DNA of 64,000 nucleotides from Azoarcus sp. (GCA_031268195.1 JAIRXQ010000003.1:1-64000), one strand, 5' to 3'. Counted from the stretch's first letter, positions 51,354 through 58,879 are shown. Notes: generated by a model not told the origin, from the letters alone. Made by a program: numbers and translations.

Positions 51354-52352
51354 ATGCGCACGAAACCAACCCCTCCGCCGTCTGCCCCCCGCGCCATCGC
51401 GCTTGGCCGTCGCGTGCTCGAAATCGAGGCAGCGGCGGTGGCGGCGCTTGCCGGGCGCCTGGACGAAGCCTTCGAGCGCGCCGTCGAGCTGATCCTGACC
51501 TGCAAAGGGCGCATCATCGTCAGCGGCATCGGCAAATCCGGCCACATCGCACGCAAGTTCGCGGCGACGCTGGCAAGCACCGGCACCCCCGCCTACTTTG
51601 TACACGCGGCGGAAGCGGCGCACGGCGATCTCGGCATGATCGCCCCCGAAGACATCGTGATCGCCCTCTCCAATTCCGGCGCGAGCAGCGAACTGCTGGC
51701 CATCGTGCCCCAGGTGAAACGGCGCGGCGCGCGCCTGATCGCCATGACCGGCAACGCCGATTCGCCGCTCGCGTGCGAAGCGGACATCCACCTCGATGCC
51801 GCCGTGAGCGAGGAAGCCTGCCCGCTCAACCTCGCGCCCACCGCCAGCACCACGGCAGAGCTGGCGCTCTCCGATGCGCTTGCGGTGGCCTTGCTCGATG
51901 CGCGCGGCTTCGGAGAGGAAGATTTCGCGCGCTCGCATCCGGGCGGCCGTCTCGGACGGCGCCTGCTCACGCACGTCCGCGATGTGATGCGCCCGCTTGC
52001 CCGGTCGCCAGTGGTCGCGGGCGATGCCACACTCACCGAAGCCCTGCTTACGATGACGCACGGCGGCATGGGCATGACCGTGGCCGTCGGCCCGGACGGC
52101 AAACCGGCGGGCATCTTCACCGACGGCGACCTGCGCCGCGCCCTGGAGAGCGGCCTCGATGTGCGCACGGCGCGCCTGTCGGATGTGCTCACACGCAATC
52201 CGCGCGGCGGCATCTCGCCCGCCGCGCTCGCGGTGGAAGCCGCCGAAATGATGGAACGCCTGCGCGTCAATCAACTACTGGTAATCGATGGCGCGGGCGT
52301 GCTCGTGGGCACGCTCGATACGCACGATCTCATGCAGGCCAAGGTCATCTGA
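51354..52352 (+). CDS. kdsD: Arabinose-5-phosphate isomerase
   Basis: Converts ribulose-5-phosphate to arabinose-5-phosphate, the first step of KDO synthesis for LPS. 332 residues: SIS domain (about 40-180) with GIGKSGHIARKFAATLASTG and ALSNSGASSELL, then two CBS motifs (about 205-330). HPGGRLGRRLLTHVRDVM is the linker typical of KdsD. The start MRTKPTPPP was chosen from a later ATG, 11 codons into the open frame. The KDO-8-phosphate phosphatase gene (kdsC) normally found next is missing. Confidence 0.94.
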   Translation: MRTKPTPPPSAPRAIALGRRVLEIEAAAVAALAGRLDEAFERAVELILTCKGRIIVSGIGKSGHIARKFAATLASTGTPAYFVHAAEAAHGDLGMIAPEDIVIALSNSGASSELLAIVPQVKRRGARLIAMTGNADSPLACEADIHLDAAVSEEACPLNLAPTASTTAELALSDALAVALLDARGFGEEDFARSHPGGRLGRRLLTHVRDVMRPLARSPVVAGDATLTEALLTMTHGGMGMTVAVGPDGKPAGIFTDGDLRRALESGLDVRTARLSDVLTRNPRGGISPAALAVEAAEMMERLRVNQLLVIDGAGVLVGTLDTHDLMQAKVI

Positions 52353-52939
52353 TGCCCGGCACGCAGCTCGCCTACCGCCTTTATCCCGTGGTGATCGCGG
52401 CCCTGCTCGCGCTCGGCTCGATCTGGCTCGAACGCCTGACCCACGAAGAGGACGCTACACGCACCGACGTGGACGGCAGCACGCCCGATTTCACCGCGGA
52501 TGGCGTACATGTCACCGGCTTTGCCGAAGATGGCGCGTTGCGCTACACCCTCGTCTCGCCGCACATGACGCACGTGCCGGATGCCGACCAAACGCAGCTC
52601 GAACAGCCGCGCCTGCAATTGTTCACCCAGGGCCGCCGCGTCTGGGTCAGTGCCGACAGCGGCATCGTCGGCGCCAAGGGCACGCGCGTGGATTTCCACG
52701 GCAACGTAAAAGCGGGGCGCGACGGCACGAGCGCGCGGGAAAGCGCATTGAACTTTTTCTCGGCGCAGCTCACGGTGTGGCCGGACGAACAGCGCGCCAT
52801 GAGCAATGCGCCGGTGAAACTCGTCAAAGACGTCTCCACCATCACCGCCAACACGTTTTCCGCCGACAATGTGTTCGGCCTCATGAAGCTCTCCGGGAAG
52901 GTACACATGACCCTCCCCCGTAAAAAGAGGAATTCCTGA
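52352..52939 (+). CDS. lptC: LPS export system protein LptC
   Basis: 195-residue bitopic inner membrane protein: one N-terminal helix (about 7-25) and a periplasmic beta-jellyroll that passes LPS from LptBFG to LptA. PDFTADGVHVTGFAEDGALRY and the strand pattern ending NVFGLMKLSGKVHMT are typical. Both ends overlap their neighbours through TGATG, so kdsD, lptC and lptA are translated in sequence. Confidence 0.88.
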   Translation: MPGTQLAYRLYPVVIAALLALGSIWLERLTHEEDATRTDVDGSTPDFTADGVHVTGFAEDGALRYTLVSPHMTHVPDADQTQLEQPRLQLFTQGRRVWVSADSGIVGAKGTRVDFHGNVKAGRDGTSARESALNFFSAQLTVWPDEQRAMSNAPVKLVKDVSTITANTFSADNVFGLMKLSGKVHMTLPRKKRNS

Positions 52940-53520
52940 TGCGCGCTCCCGCCGCCCCCGCTGCCGTCCTCATTGCGCTCGCGCTGGCCGTCCTGCCCGC
53001 CCGCGCACAGGAGCCCCCCGCCAGCAACCGCGATCTGCCGGTCGACATCGACGCCAACAAAGTCACTGTGGACGATCGCAACAAAATCCACACCTTCGAG
53101 GGCGGCGTCAAACTCACCCAGGGCACACTGACGATCAAGAGCGAAAAGCTGGTCGTCACCCAGGACGCCGACGGCTTCCACACCGGCGTCGCCACCGGCG
53201 GCAGCGGCGGGCTGGCCTCGTTCAACCAGAAGCGGGCGCGCGACGGCGCCGATGTCTACGGCGAGGCCGAGCGCATCGAATACAGCAGCCGCAGTGAGAA
53301 AGCCCGCCTGTTCAACCGCGCCCGCGTGCTGAGCGGCGGCGACAAAGTCAGCGGTCCGTTCATCGAATACGACGCCGTCACCGAGAACTACCTCGTCACC
53401 AACACGGCCTCGCATGGCAGCGACGCGCCACCCGCACAGCAAGTGCACGTCACCATCCAGCCCAAGCGCAGCGACAAGGGCAACGACAAGCGCAGCACGA
53501 ACGCGAACAAGCCCCGTTGA
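52939..53520 (+). CDS. lptA: LPS transport periplasmic protein LptA
   Basis: 193 residues with a signal peptide (cleavage after ARA). The OstA/LptA domain follows, with PVDIDANKVTVDDRNKIHTFEGGVKLTQG and later ADVYGEAERIEYSSRSEKARL. It forms the periplasmic bridge for LPS between LptC and LptD. A Lys/Arg/Asn-rich C-terminal tail of about 20 residues is extra. The lptB and rpoN genes that often follow are not here; a 337-base regulatory gap and the phasin gene come next. Confidence 0.92.
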   Translation: MRAPAAPAAVLIALALAVLPARAQEPPASNRDLPVDIDANKVTVDDRNKIHTFEGGVKLTQGTLTIKSEKLVVTQDADGFHTGVATGGSGGLASFNQKRARDGADVYGEAERIEYSSRSEKARLFNRARVLSGGDKVSGPFIEYDAVTENYLVTNTASHGSDAPPAQQVHVTIQPKRSDKGNDKRSTNANKPR

Positions 53521-53684
53521 TCCATCGGTCATTGAGCGTTGATCGTCGTTGCATTTCCCGGGCGGGAAGCCGGAAGCCCGGCGAAAAACGATCAGCATGA
53601 AAAGGATATGCCACGAAGTGTGAAATAGTGCGCCTTTTTACGCCGCGAGCTGTCCCATAATGCGCGGACCGCGGCAGAGAGAAA

Positions 53685-53701
53685 TTTGTGCAGCGCACAA
53701 A
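53685..53701. promoter_or_regulatory. Palindromic operator candidate upstream of the phasin promoter
   Basis: TTTGTGC-AGC-GCACAAA is a perfect seven-base inverted repeat seven bases upstream of the -35. Its position and TGC-rich half sites fit binding by a PHA regulator such as PhaR, which represses phasin genes until granules form. Confidence 0.5.
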
Positions 53702-53707
53702 AAATTC

Positions 53708-53735
53708 TTGACAGCCTGAAAATTCAACATATAAT
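53708..53735 (+). promoter_or_regulatory. Sigma-70 promoter of the phasin gene
   Basis: Perfect TTGACA and TATAAT hexamers with a 16-base spacer, 122 bases upstream of the phasin start. It is the best-looking sigma-70 promoter in the window. The rest of the gap (53521-53684 and 53764-53857) shows no gene. Confidence 0.85.
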
Positions 53736-53751
53736 CGAGAAAAAATATTGG

Positions 53752-53763
53752 TGCTGTGCAGCA
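53752..53763. promoter_or_regulatory. Second palindrome in the phasin leader, possible PhaR site
   Basis: TGCTG-TG-CAGCA lies just downstream of the likely transcription start. It resembles the TGC-spaced inverted sites reported for PhaR-type repressors. Bound here, a repressor would block early elongation. Confidence 0.5.
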
Positions 53764-53857
53764 ATTCTTGGACAGCATCATCCCCAACCTCCTGTAGCAC
53801 CTTGCAGTTTTCATCTGCATTCGCAGAGTCCACGCCTTTCGTTCTTAGGAGATCCAC

Positions 53858-54421
53858 ATGTCGACGTTCAACCCTGAACAATTCGCCGCGACCAACAAGG
53901 CCAACATCGAAACCCTGTTGAGCCTTACCAATAGCGCTTTCGCCAATGCCGAACGGCTGGCGGCCCTCAACCTCAATACCGCCCGCTCCGTGCTCGAAGA
54001 CAGCGTCTCCAGCACCAAGGCTCTGCTCGGCACCAAAGACGTGCAAGAGCTCGTCTCCCTGCAAGCCTCGCTGGTTCAACCGCTGCTGGAAAAGTCGGTT
54101 GCCTACGCCCGTAGCGTCTATGAAATCGCCTCGCAAGGCCAGGAAGAACTGGCGAAGGTTCTCGAAACCCAACTCGCCGAGCTGAACAAGAACGTATCTT
54201 CCGCGCTCGACAAAGCCGCCAAGTCCGCGCCTGCCGGCTCCGACGTCGCCGTCGCCGCTGTCAAATCGGCCATCGCCGCCGCCAACAGCGCCTACGACAA
54301 CTTCTCGAAGGCCGTCAAGCAAGCGACCGAAATTGCCGAAGCGAACGTCGCCGCCGCGACCAACGCCACCGTCAAAGCCGTAAGCACCACGAGCAAGGCC
54401 GCCTCCAAGAAGTCGGCCTAA
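53858..54421 (+). CDS. phaP: Phasin (PHA granule-associated protein)
   Basis: 187-residue, almost wholly helical protein starting MSTFNPEQFAATNKANIETL, a standard phasin_2 N-terminus, with Ala/Lys-rich heptad repeats and a tail of Ala, Thr and Lys. Phasins coat polyhydroxyalkanoate granules and control their number and size. TAGGAG is the ribosome binding site. The promoter is strong and two palindromes suggest regulation by a PhaR-like repressor. A long hairpin follows the gene. Confidence 0.93.
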   Translation: MSTFNPEQFAATNKANIETLLSLTNSAFANAERLAALNLNTARSVLEDSVSSTKALLGTKDVQELVSLQASLVQPLLEKSVAYARSVYEIASQGQEELAKVLETQLAELNKNVSSALDKAAKSAPAGSDVAVAAVKSAIAAANSAYDNFSKAVKQATEIAEANVAAATNATVKAVSTTSKAASKKSA

Positions 54422-54431
54422 TTGCCCGCGC

Positions 54432-54465
54432 CCGCCACGCCCGGATATCGATCCGGGCGTGGCGG
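54432..54465 (+). terminator. Long hairpin after the phasin gene
   Basis: Perfect 15-pair stem CCGCCACGCCCGGAT/ATCCGGGCGTGGCGG with an ATCG loop, 11 bases after the stop. There is no T-tract, so it may stabilise the 3' end of an abundant mRNA rather than terminate alone. The 290 bases from here to the amidohydrolase gene show nothing else recognisable. Confidence 0.6.
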
Positions 54466-54753
54466 CAAACAGCAAAAGAAACGCCCCGCACCAAATGTAC
54501 GGGCAAATGCGCCAAGCCGTCCGCCCGGATCGGCATTGAGCGCCATGCGGCTATAAAGCCGACCCGCAGGCTGGCGAAAACAGCCGCACAAATACCCCCG
54601 TTTGCATCGAACCCCGCCCGGCCGGAAAGGGCAGCGCGAATATGCTTATCGGCGCGCATCGAATAACGAATGCACCGATTATTGCTTGGCAAGGCAATAC
54701 ACCGCCGCATAGCATCCGACCTCCTGCGCTTTTGCCGCCATTCCTCGACCGCC

Positions 54754-55608
54754 ATGCCGCACAAAATCATTGACATGCGTTGCCGCCCGGCATTTCTGCA
54801 TGACTTTTTCGGTGCCACGCCCGGCAACGCCGCACATGCTGCCGCACGCTGGCTGAACCGCCGCGTCGGAACGCGGGGCGACGATCGCCATTTCGAAGCA
54901 TCACTCACCCAGGAAGGCTTTCTCGCCGAAATCGAACGGAGCAGGCTTGCCAAAGCAGTCGTCGTCGGCCGCCACACACCTTCGCAGCACCTGCCCAACG
55001 ACACCATCCACGGCATCGTGCAGGGCCATGACAAACTGCTTGGCATCGGCGCGGTCGATCCGGCCTTGCAGGGCGAAACCCTTGCCGTAGCCGAGGCCGA
55101 ACGCGCCCTGCGCGACCTGGGTCTGGCCGGCATCGACCTGGAGCCGGGCTTTGCCGAACCGGCGCGCTACCCGGACGATCCCATCTATTGGCCCATCTAC
55201 GAACTGGCGAGCCGGCATGGCGTCCCGGTTTTCCTGATGAGCGGCCCGACCACGCCCGATCCGCGCTTCAACGATCTCTCCCCGGTCGCCAAAGTCGCGC
55301 ACGCCTTTCCGCAATTGCCGATCGTGATCTACCACGGCGGATGGCCGCGCGTGCACGAGGCGGTGGGGCTGGCCTTCCGTTACGAGAATGTATTTCTCGT
55401 GCCCGACATGTATCTGTTCCAGCCCGGCACGGAAGTCTACGTCGCCGCGGCCAATTCTTTTCTGCGCGAACAATTCCTGTTCGGATCGTCCTACCCGTTC
55501 CGGCCCATTGCGCAAAGCATCGAAGACTTTCTGCACCTCGGCTTCCACGGCGATGTGCTCGACAAAGTGCTTCACGACAACGCAACGCGGCTGTTCGGGC
55601 TGAAATAG
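54754..55608 (+). CDS. Amidohydrolase_2 family metal-dependent hydrolase
   Basis: 284-residue TIM-barrel protein of the amidohydrolase-2 (ACMSD-like) family. KIIDMRCRPAFLHDFF replaces the usual N-terminal D-x-H metal motif with DMRC; VYHGGWP-like (IYHGGWPRVHEAVGLA), VFLVPDMYLF and LFGSSYPFRP are the later barrel motifs with the expected His and a Ser where Asp is usual. Loss of two metal ligands raises doubt about hydrolase or decarboxylase activity. An earlier ATG 28 codons upstream is possible. The substrate is unknown. It is not obviously linked to the island that follows. Confidence 0.75.
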   Translation: MPHKIIDMRCRPAFLHDFFGATPGNAAHAAARWLNRRVGTRGDDRHFEASLTQEGFLAEIERSRLAKAVVVGRHTPSQHLPNDTIHGIVQGHDKLLGIGAVDPALQGETLAVAEAERALRDLGLAGIDLEPGFAEPARYPDDPIYWPIYELASRHGVPVFLMSGPTTPDPRFNDLSPVAKVAHAFPQLPIVIYHGGWPRVHEAVGLAFRYENVFLVPDMYLFQPGTEVYVAAANSFLREQFLFGSSYPFRPIAQSIEDFLHLGFHGDVLDKVLHDNATRLFGLK

Positions 55609-55660
55609 CGGCTGGCCATACCGAAGCTGCCCGCCATGCGCCCGCGCGCACACTGCGGCC

Positions 55661-55828
55661 CACAACGCCTACGCCATCGCCGCGCGGCTGGAAACAGCCT
55701 CGCCCAAGCGGCTTGAAGCAAACTTTATCGGCAGGCATCTGAAAGAAGTCATCGCTCAGCTTTTCCGCGCGCGCGGCGGCAACGTTGTCGCGAGAGAGGA
55801 CTTGACGGAAAACAAGTGCACTGTGTAA
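55661..55828 (+). pseudogene. Unrecognised reading-frame remnant upstream of the effector island
   Basis: The frame reading HNAYAIAARLETASPKR, then NFIGRHLKEVIAQLFRARGG, and ending ENKCTV-stop is open with core-like codon use, but no start or ribosome binding site is visible and it is only about 55 residues. Parts of this stretch (55717-55736 and 55776-55789) reappear in the spacers of the STY0301 array, so it appears to be the ancestral left flank of the duplicated unit. Identity unknown. Confidence 0.35.
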
Positions 55829-55888
55829 ATTTGATATTTCAATCCTGTTCGGCCCCTGCGGGAGCGTTTCGAGAAGGAGCAAAATACG

Positions 55889-56335
55889 ATGTCTGGCCCT
55901 TACATTTATTCCAACCCACGATCGCTCATAGACCCCCAAAAACGGGTTGGCGATGTAGCAGGAAACTATGTGGGGGAATGTGTTTCTTTGCTCAAGTATT
56001 ATATCCACGACCTGCAAAATCGCAAAACAACCCTGTGGATGGAAGGCAGAAATGTAATAGAAGCGATCGAAAGAGGCGAATCAATCGCGGAAGGAACCGC
56101 GATTGCGACTTTTATAAATGGGCGATTCATCAGCGGTCATGGTCATGCGGCGCTCTTTTCTCGTTATACTCGTGATGAAAATGGTGAAATAGTTATCTAT
56201 GTGATAGAGCAGTATTTAGGGGGAAGACCCAGTACCGGCATCCAGGAGCGTCTTCTACCGAATTCCGGGAAAAACCCGGATGGCACTTGGCATGATCGAA
56301 GCAACAATGGAAGGGCGTTTTCGGTGATATTATGA
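55889..56335 (+). CDS. BPSL0067-family protein, putative amidase effector
   Basis: 148 residues without signal peptide, a distant paralogue of the protein at 40717-41178. VGECVSLLKYY (C31), GHGHAALFSRY (H86) and VIEQYLGG (E107) align with the Cys, His and Asp of that protein; EGTAIATF is the family hallmark. The tail reads DGTWHDRSNNGRAFSVIL. AAGGAG precedes the ATG. The stop overlaps the first of four STY0301-like genes (ATGA), as for an effector and its immunity protein. GC is well below the flanking core genes, suggesting acquisition. A cell-wall amidase role is inferred from the residue pattern. Confidence 0.65.
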   Translation: MSGPYIYSNPRSLIDPQKRVGDVAGNYVGECVSLLKYYIHDLQNRKTTLWMEGRNVIEAIERGESIAEGTAIATFINGRFISGHGHAALFSRYTRDENGEIVIYVIEQYLGGRPSTGIQERLLPNSGKNPDGTWHDRSNNGRAFSVIL

Positions 56336-56808
56336 AAAAACATTCCAAAACATTGGTTTTCGCCTGTTTGGGGCTGTCCGTGGCGTTTTCCCATGCAAAC
56401 GCCGGGGAAATACCTTTTCCACAATGCCCCAACAAGCTCATCATCAAACATGAGATTCAATCGTTTGTCAATGACGAATGGGAAACGACAAACGGCAAGG
56501 AAGAACACGCGCTAGAGGGCATGTACATTTCGTTTGGCGATTATTCCGACAAAAATACTGGTCACGTTAAACCATCAGAAGAGAAAAGACGAAAAAATGG
56601 CGATCTTTCAATTTTTTGGGACATTGGCGATAGCAGCAGGCATAAAGGATTCAATTTTTGGGCGACATGCAAATACAAGAATTCATCGGCGATATTGACC
56701 CGTAAATTACCGGAAAATGTCAGCTATTGCACGGTCCAAGTTTTCAAGAATGGCGGCCCTATTGCTGAAGAGGTCAAATGCTTCGACACGCCTCGCAAAA
56801 CAAAATAA
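56332..56808 (+). CDS. STY0301-family secreted protein, array copy A1
   Basis: 158 residues: signal peptide (MKKHSKTLVFACLGLSVAFS, cleavage after HANA) and a periplasmic domain with QCPNKL, WATCKYKNSS, VSYCTVQ and KCFDTPRK, the conserved cysteine pattern of STY0301 proteins. It is about 85% identical to copy A2 (23 differences by eye). Direct ATGA coupling to the BPSL0067-family gene makes it the likely cognate immunity protein. AT-rich codon use compared with core genes. Confidence 0.65.
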   Translation: MKKHSKTLVFACLGLSVAFSHANAGEIPFPQCPNKLIIKHEIQSFVNDEWETTNGKEEHALEGMYISFGDYSDKNTGHVKPSEEKRRKNGDLSIFWDIGDSSRHKGFNFWATCKYKNSSAILTRKLPENVSYCTVQVFKNGGPIAEEVKCFDTPRKTK

Positions 56809-56882
56809 AACCATGCTGCGGCAATGCGCACGGCGGGCGACCAGCGTGCACGAGCAAGCTTTACCGGCAGGCCGATGGGAGA

Positions 56883-56945
56883 TTGCCTGACGGCACTTGG
56901 GATCGTAGGAGTAACAATGGCAGGGTGTTCTCGGTGATATTATGA
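56883..56945 (+). pseudogene. Remnant of a BPSL0067-family 3' end before copy B1
   Basis: In frame, this segment encodes LPDGTWDRRSNNGRVFSVIL-stop, matching the C-terminus of the intact effector (PDGTWHDRSNNGRAFSVIL) at nearly every position. It has the same ATGA junction to the following STY0301 gene. The 20 bases at 56853-56872 match 55717-55736, upstream of the intact effector, at 18 positions. An effector gene therefore once stood here and its body was deleted. Confidence 0.8.
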
Positions 56946-57424
56946 AACCCTATTCCAAAACCTTGGCACCTATGGCGGTTACACTCGCAGTGCTAGGCTT
57001 TGCGGGTCATGTAAATGCTGCGGAAGTCGTTGTCCCACAATGCCCGCAGAAGCTAACCGTTCGGCAGGAAAACCAATCAACCGTTGGTGATGGCTGGAAA
57101 GTCGCAGATGCCGCTCCCCCCAATGCTTTGGAGTACATTGCTATCGCAGCGGGCGAGTATCCGGTTAAGCAAACTGGATTTAATATTCCAGCAGGGGAGA
57201 AAAAAGGCGACCGTGGAGATGTGATCGTTTATTACGAAACTGGCCCCGCTTTGGGGGACATACATGATTATTGGGCAGTATGTGGCTACCACGCCACATC
57301 CATTGTACTAGTCCAAAAAATACCGGAGAATGCGAAACATTGCGAAGTTACGTATCGTAACGACGTTACTGCCCCCGACCGAGTAACGATCAAATGCTTC
57401 GACACGCCCCGAAAGCTAAAATGA
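56942..57424 (+). CDS. STY0301-family secreted protein, array copy B1
   Basis: 160 residues: signal peptide ending near VNAAE, then VPQCPQKL, YWAVCGYHATS, KHCEVTY and KCFDTPRKLK. It belongs to the same family as A1 but to a distinct subtype, sharing GEYPVKQTGF and DIHDYW with copy B2 (about half the residues identical). It is preceded by the effector 3' remnant rather than a full effector, so it is an orphan immunity candidate. ATGA overlap with A2. Confidence 0.65.
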   Translation: MKPYSKTLAPMAVTLAVLGFAGHVNAAEVVVPQCPQKLTVRQENQSTVGDGWKVADAAPPNALEYIAIAAGEYPVKQTGFNIPAGEKKGDRGDVIVYYETGPALGDIHDYWAVCGYHATSIVLVQKIPENAKHCEVTYRNDVTAPDRVTIKCFDTPRKLK

Positions 57425-57897
57425 AAAAACATTCCAAAACCTTAGCTTTCGCCTGTCTGGGACTTTCTGTGGCGTTTTCTCATGCAAACGCCGGGGAAAT
57501 ACCTTTTCCACAATGCCCCAACAATCTAGTCATCAAACAAGAGATTCAATCGTTTGCCAATAACGAATGGGAAACGACAAACGGCAAGGAAGAGCACGCG
57601 TTAGATGGCATGTACATTTCGCTTGGCGATTATTCCGACAAAAATACTGGTTATTTTAAACCATCAAAAGAGAAAAACCGAAAAAATGGCGATATTTCAG
57701 TTTTTTGGGACATTGGCGGGGGCAGCAAGCCTAAAGAATTCATTTTTTGGGCGACATGCAAATACAGGGGTTCATCAGCGATATTGACCCGTAAATTACC
57801 AGAAAATGTCAGCTATTGCACGGTCCAGATCTTCAAGAATGGCGGCCCTATTGCTGAAGAGGTCAAATGCTTCGACACTCCCCGCAAAACAAAATAA
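57421..57897 (+). CDS. STY0301-family secreted protein, array copy A2
   Basis: 158 residues, near-duplicate of A1: the same signal peptide with V9A, the same cysteine frame (QCPNNL, WATCKYRGSS, VSYCTVQ, KCFDTPRKTK) and about 23 substitutions clustered at residues 77-102. The clustered differences in an otherwise conserved pair suggest diversification of the effector-contact surface. The start is the ATG overlapping the B1 stop; an earlier in-frame ATG inside B1 is less likely. Confidence 0.65.
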   Translation: MKKHSKTLAFACLGLSVAFSHANAGEIPFPQCPNNLVIKQEIQSFANNEWETTNGKEEHALDGMYISLGDYSDKNTGYFKPSKEKNRKNGDISVFWDIGGGSKPKEFIFWATCKYRGSSAILTRKLPENVSYCTVQIFKNGGPIAEEVKCFDTPRKTK

Positions 57898-57935
57898 AAC
57901 CACGCTGCGGCTATGCGCACGGCGGCAACGTTGTC

Positions 57936-57965
57936 AATGGAAGGGCGTTCTCGGTGATACTATGA
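57936..57965 (+). pseudogene. Remnant of a BPSL0067-family 3' end before copy B2
   Basis: The segment encodes NGRAFSVIL-stop, identical to the last nine residues of the intact effector, and joins the next start by the same ATGA. Immediately before it GCGGCAACGTTGTC (57922-57935) is identical to 55776-55789 upstream of the intact effector, so the deletion removed everything between that flank and the last nine codons. Confidence 0.8.
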
Positions 57966-58450
57966 AAAACAATCGTATATATCCACTGGCGGTGGCACTT
58001 ATATTGGCGGGAATGTGCCTTGTATTTTCGGATGCAAATGCCGGAGAAGTGCCGTTCCCGCAATGTCCGGAAAAATTATTCGTTCACCAAAATCTTGAAT
58101 CGGCCGTAGGAGCGGGTTGGAAAGCTGTTGATCGAAACCCGTCGGCATCGCTGGCTTATATCTCCCTTGCGTCCGGTGAATACCCAGTGAAGCAAACAGG
58201 GTTTGATGTACCCTCCGGAGAGAAAAAAATGCCTAATGGGGATGTGGTTGTCTATTTTGATGAACTCATCCCTAATTCTCGCGGTATTCACGACTACTGG
58301 GTGGTATGCCGTTATTACGATACCTCAATTGAACTGACCCAAAAGATTCCAGAACAAGTGACACGCTGTGAGTTCACTGCGCTCAACAACCACCCTGCTC
58401 CCGTCAGCGCGACGATCAAATGCTTCGACACCTCCCGCAAGCCGAAATGA
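57962..58450 (+). CDS. STY0301-family secreted protein, array copy B2
   Basis: 162 residues: signal peptide (MKNNRIYPLAVALILAGMCL, cleavage near DANAG), then FPQCPEKL, YWVVCRYYDTS, TRCEFTA and KCFDTSRKPK. B-type copy sharing GEYPVKQTGF and GIHDYW with B1. Last gene of the array, convergent with the PilZ gene 37 bases downstream. Like B1 it lacks an intact effector gene upstream. Confidence 0.65.
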   Translation: MKNNRIYPLAVALILAGMCLVFSDANAGEVPFPQCPEKLFVHQNLESAVGAGWKAVDRNPSASLAYISLASGEYPVKQTGFDVPSGEKKMPNGDVVVYFDELIPNSRGIHDYWVVCRYYDTSIELTQKIPEQVTRCEFTALNNHPAPVSATIKCFDTSRKPK

Positions 58451-58486
58451 AATCACGTCTTGCGATGAGGGGAATGTCGCACTGCC

Positions 58487-58879
58487 TCAAACCAGCGAAT
58501 GTCCGGCGACGATGGCGGAAGCGTCTTTTTCAGTGATGCGCACGGTGGCGCAGCGGATGACATGCGTCACCAGCCACTCATGCAGCCGCTCGGCCCCATC
58601 GCTCTCGAATCTGAGGATGCGGCATCCGACAAAGCCTCCGAACAGGCCGGCGACTTCGGCGTGGCCGCGCACGGCATCGGGCACGCTTTCGCGCTGCAAG
58701 GTGAAATCGAATTGCACGCCTTGGTCGAACCCCGATTGCGCGGGAAAGGACAAGCCTTGCAGGGAAAGGTCATTGAGCGGCAGGCGCTCCGGCCCGATCA
58801 GCGCCCAAAAACACGGCTCGCCATTGAGCCGCGCCACAAAGCGTTGGTGAATGCGCCGCTCGCCGCCATCGTCAGCCAT
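58487..58879 (-). CDS. PilZ-domain protein
   Basis: 130 residues with the PilZ c-di-GMP-binding motifs: RRIHQRF (R-x-x-x-R type) near residues 8-14 and NDLSLQGLSF (D/N-x-S-x-x-G) near 36-45. No other domain is present, so it is a stand-alone receptor, possibly for the pilus or other envelope machinery. The start MADDGGERRI overlaps the end of dsbA by eight bases; both are on the minus strand, so dsbA and this gene are probably co-transcribed. Confidence 0.85.
   Translation of the reverse strand: MADDGGERRIHQRFVARLNGEPCFWALIGPERLPLNDLSLQGLSFPAQSGFDQGVQFDFTLQRESVPDAVRGHAEVAGLFGGFVGCRILRFESDGAERLHEWLVTHVIRCATVRITEKDASAIVAGHSLV

Noticed and set aside
55268-56017. 249-codon minus-strand frame crossing the amidohydrolase end and the effector start
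   Set aside because: Antisense to two supported genes and without any protein-like motif.
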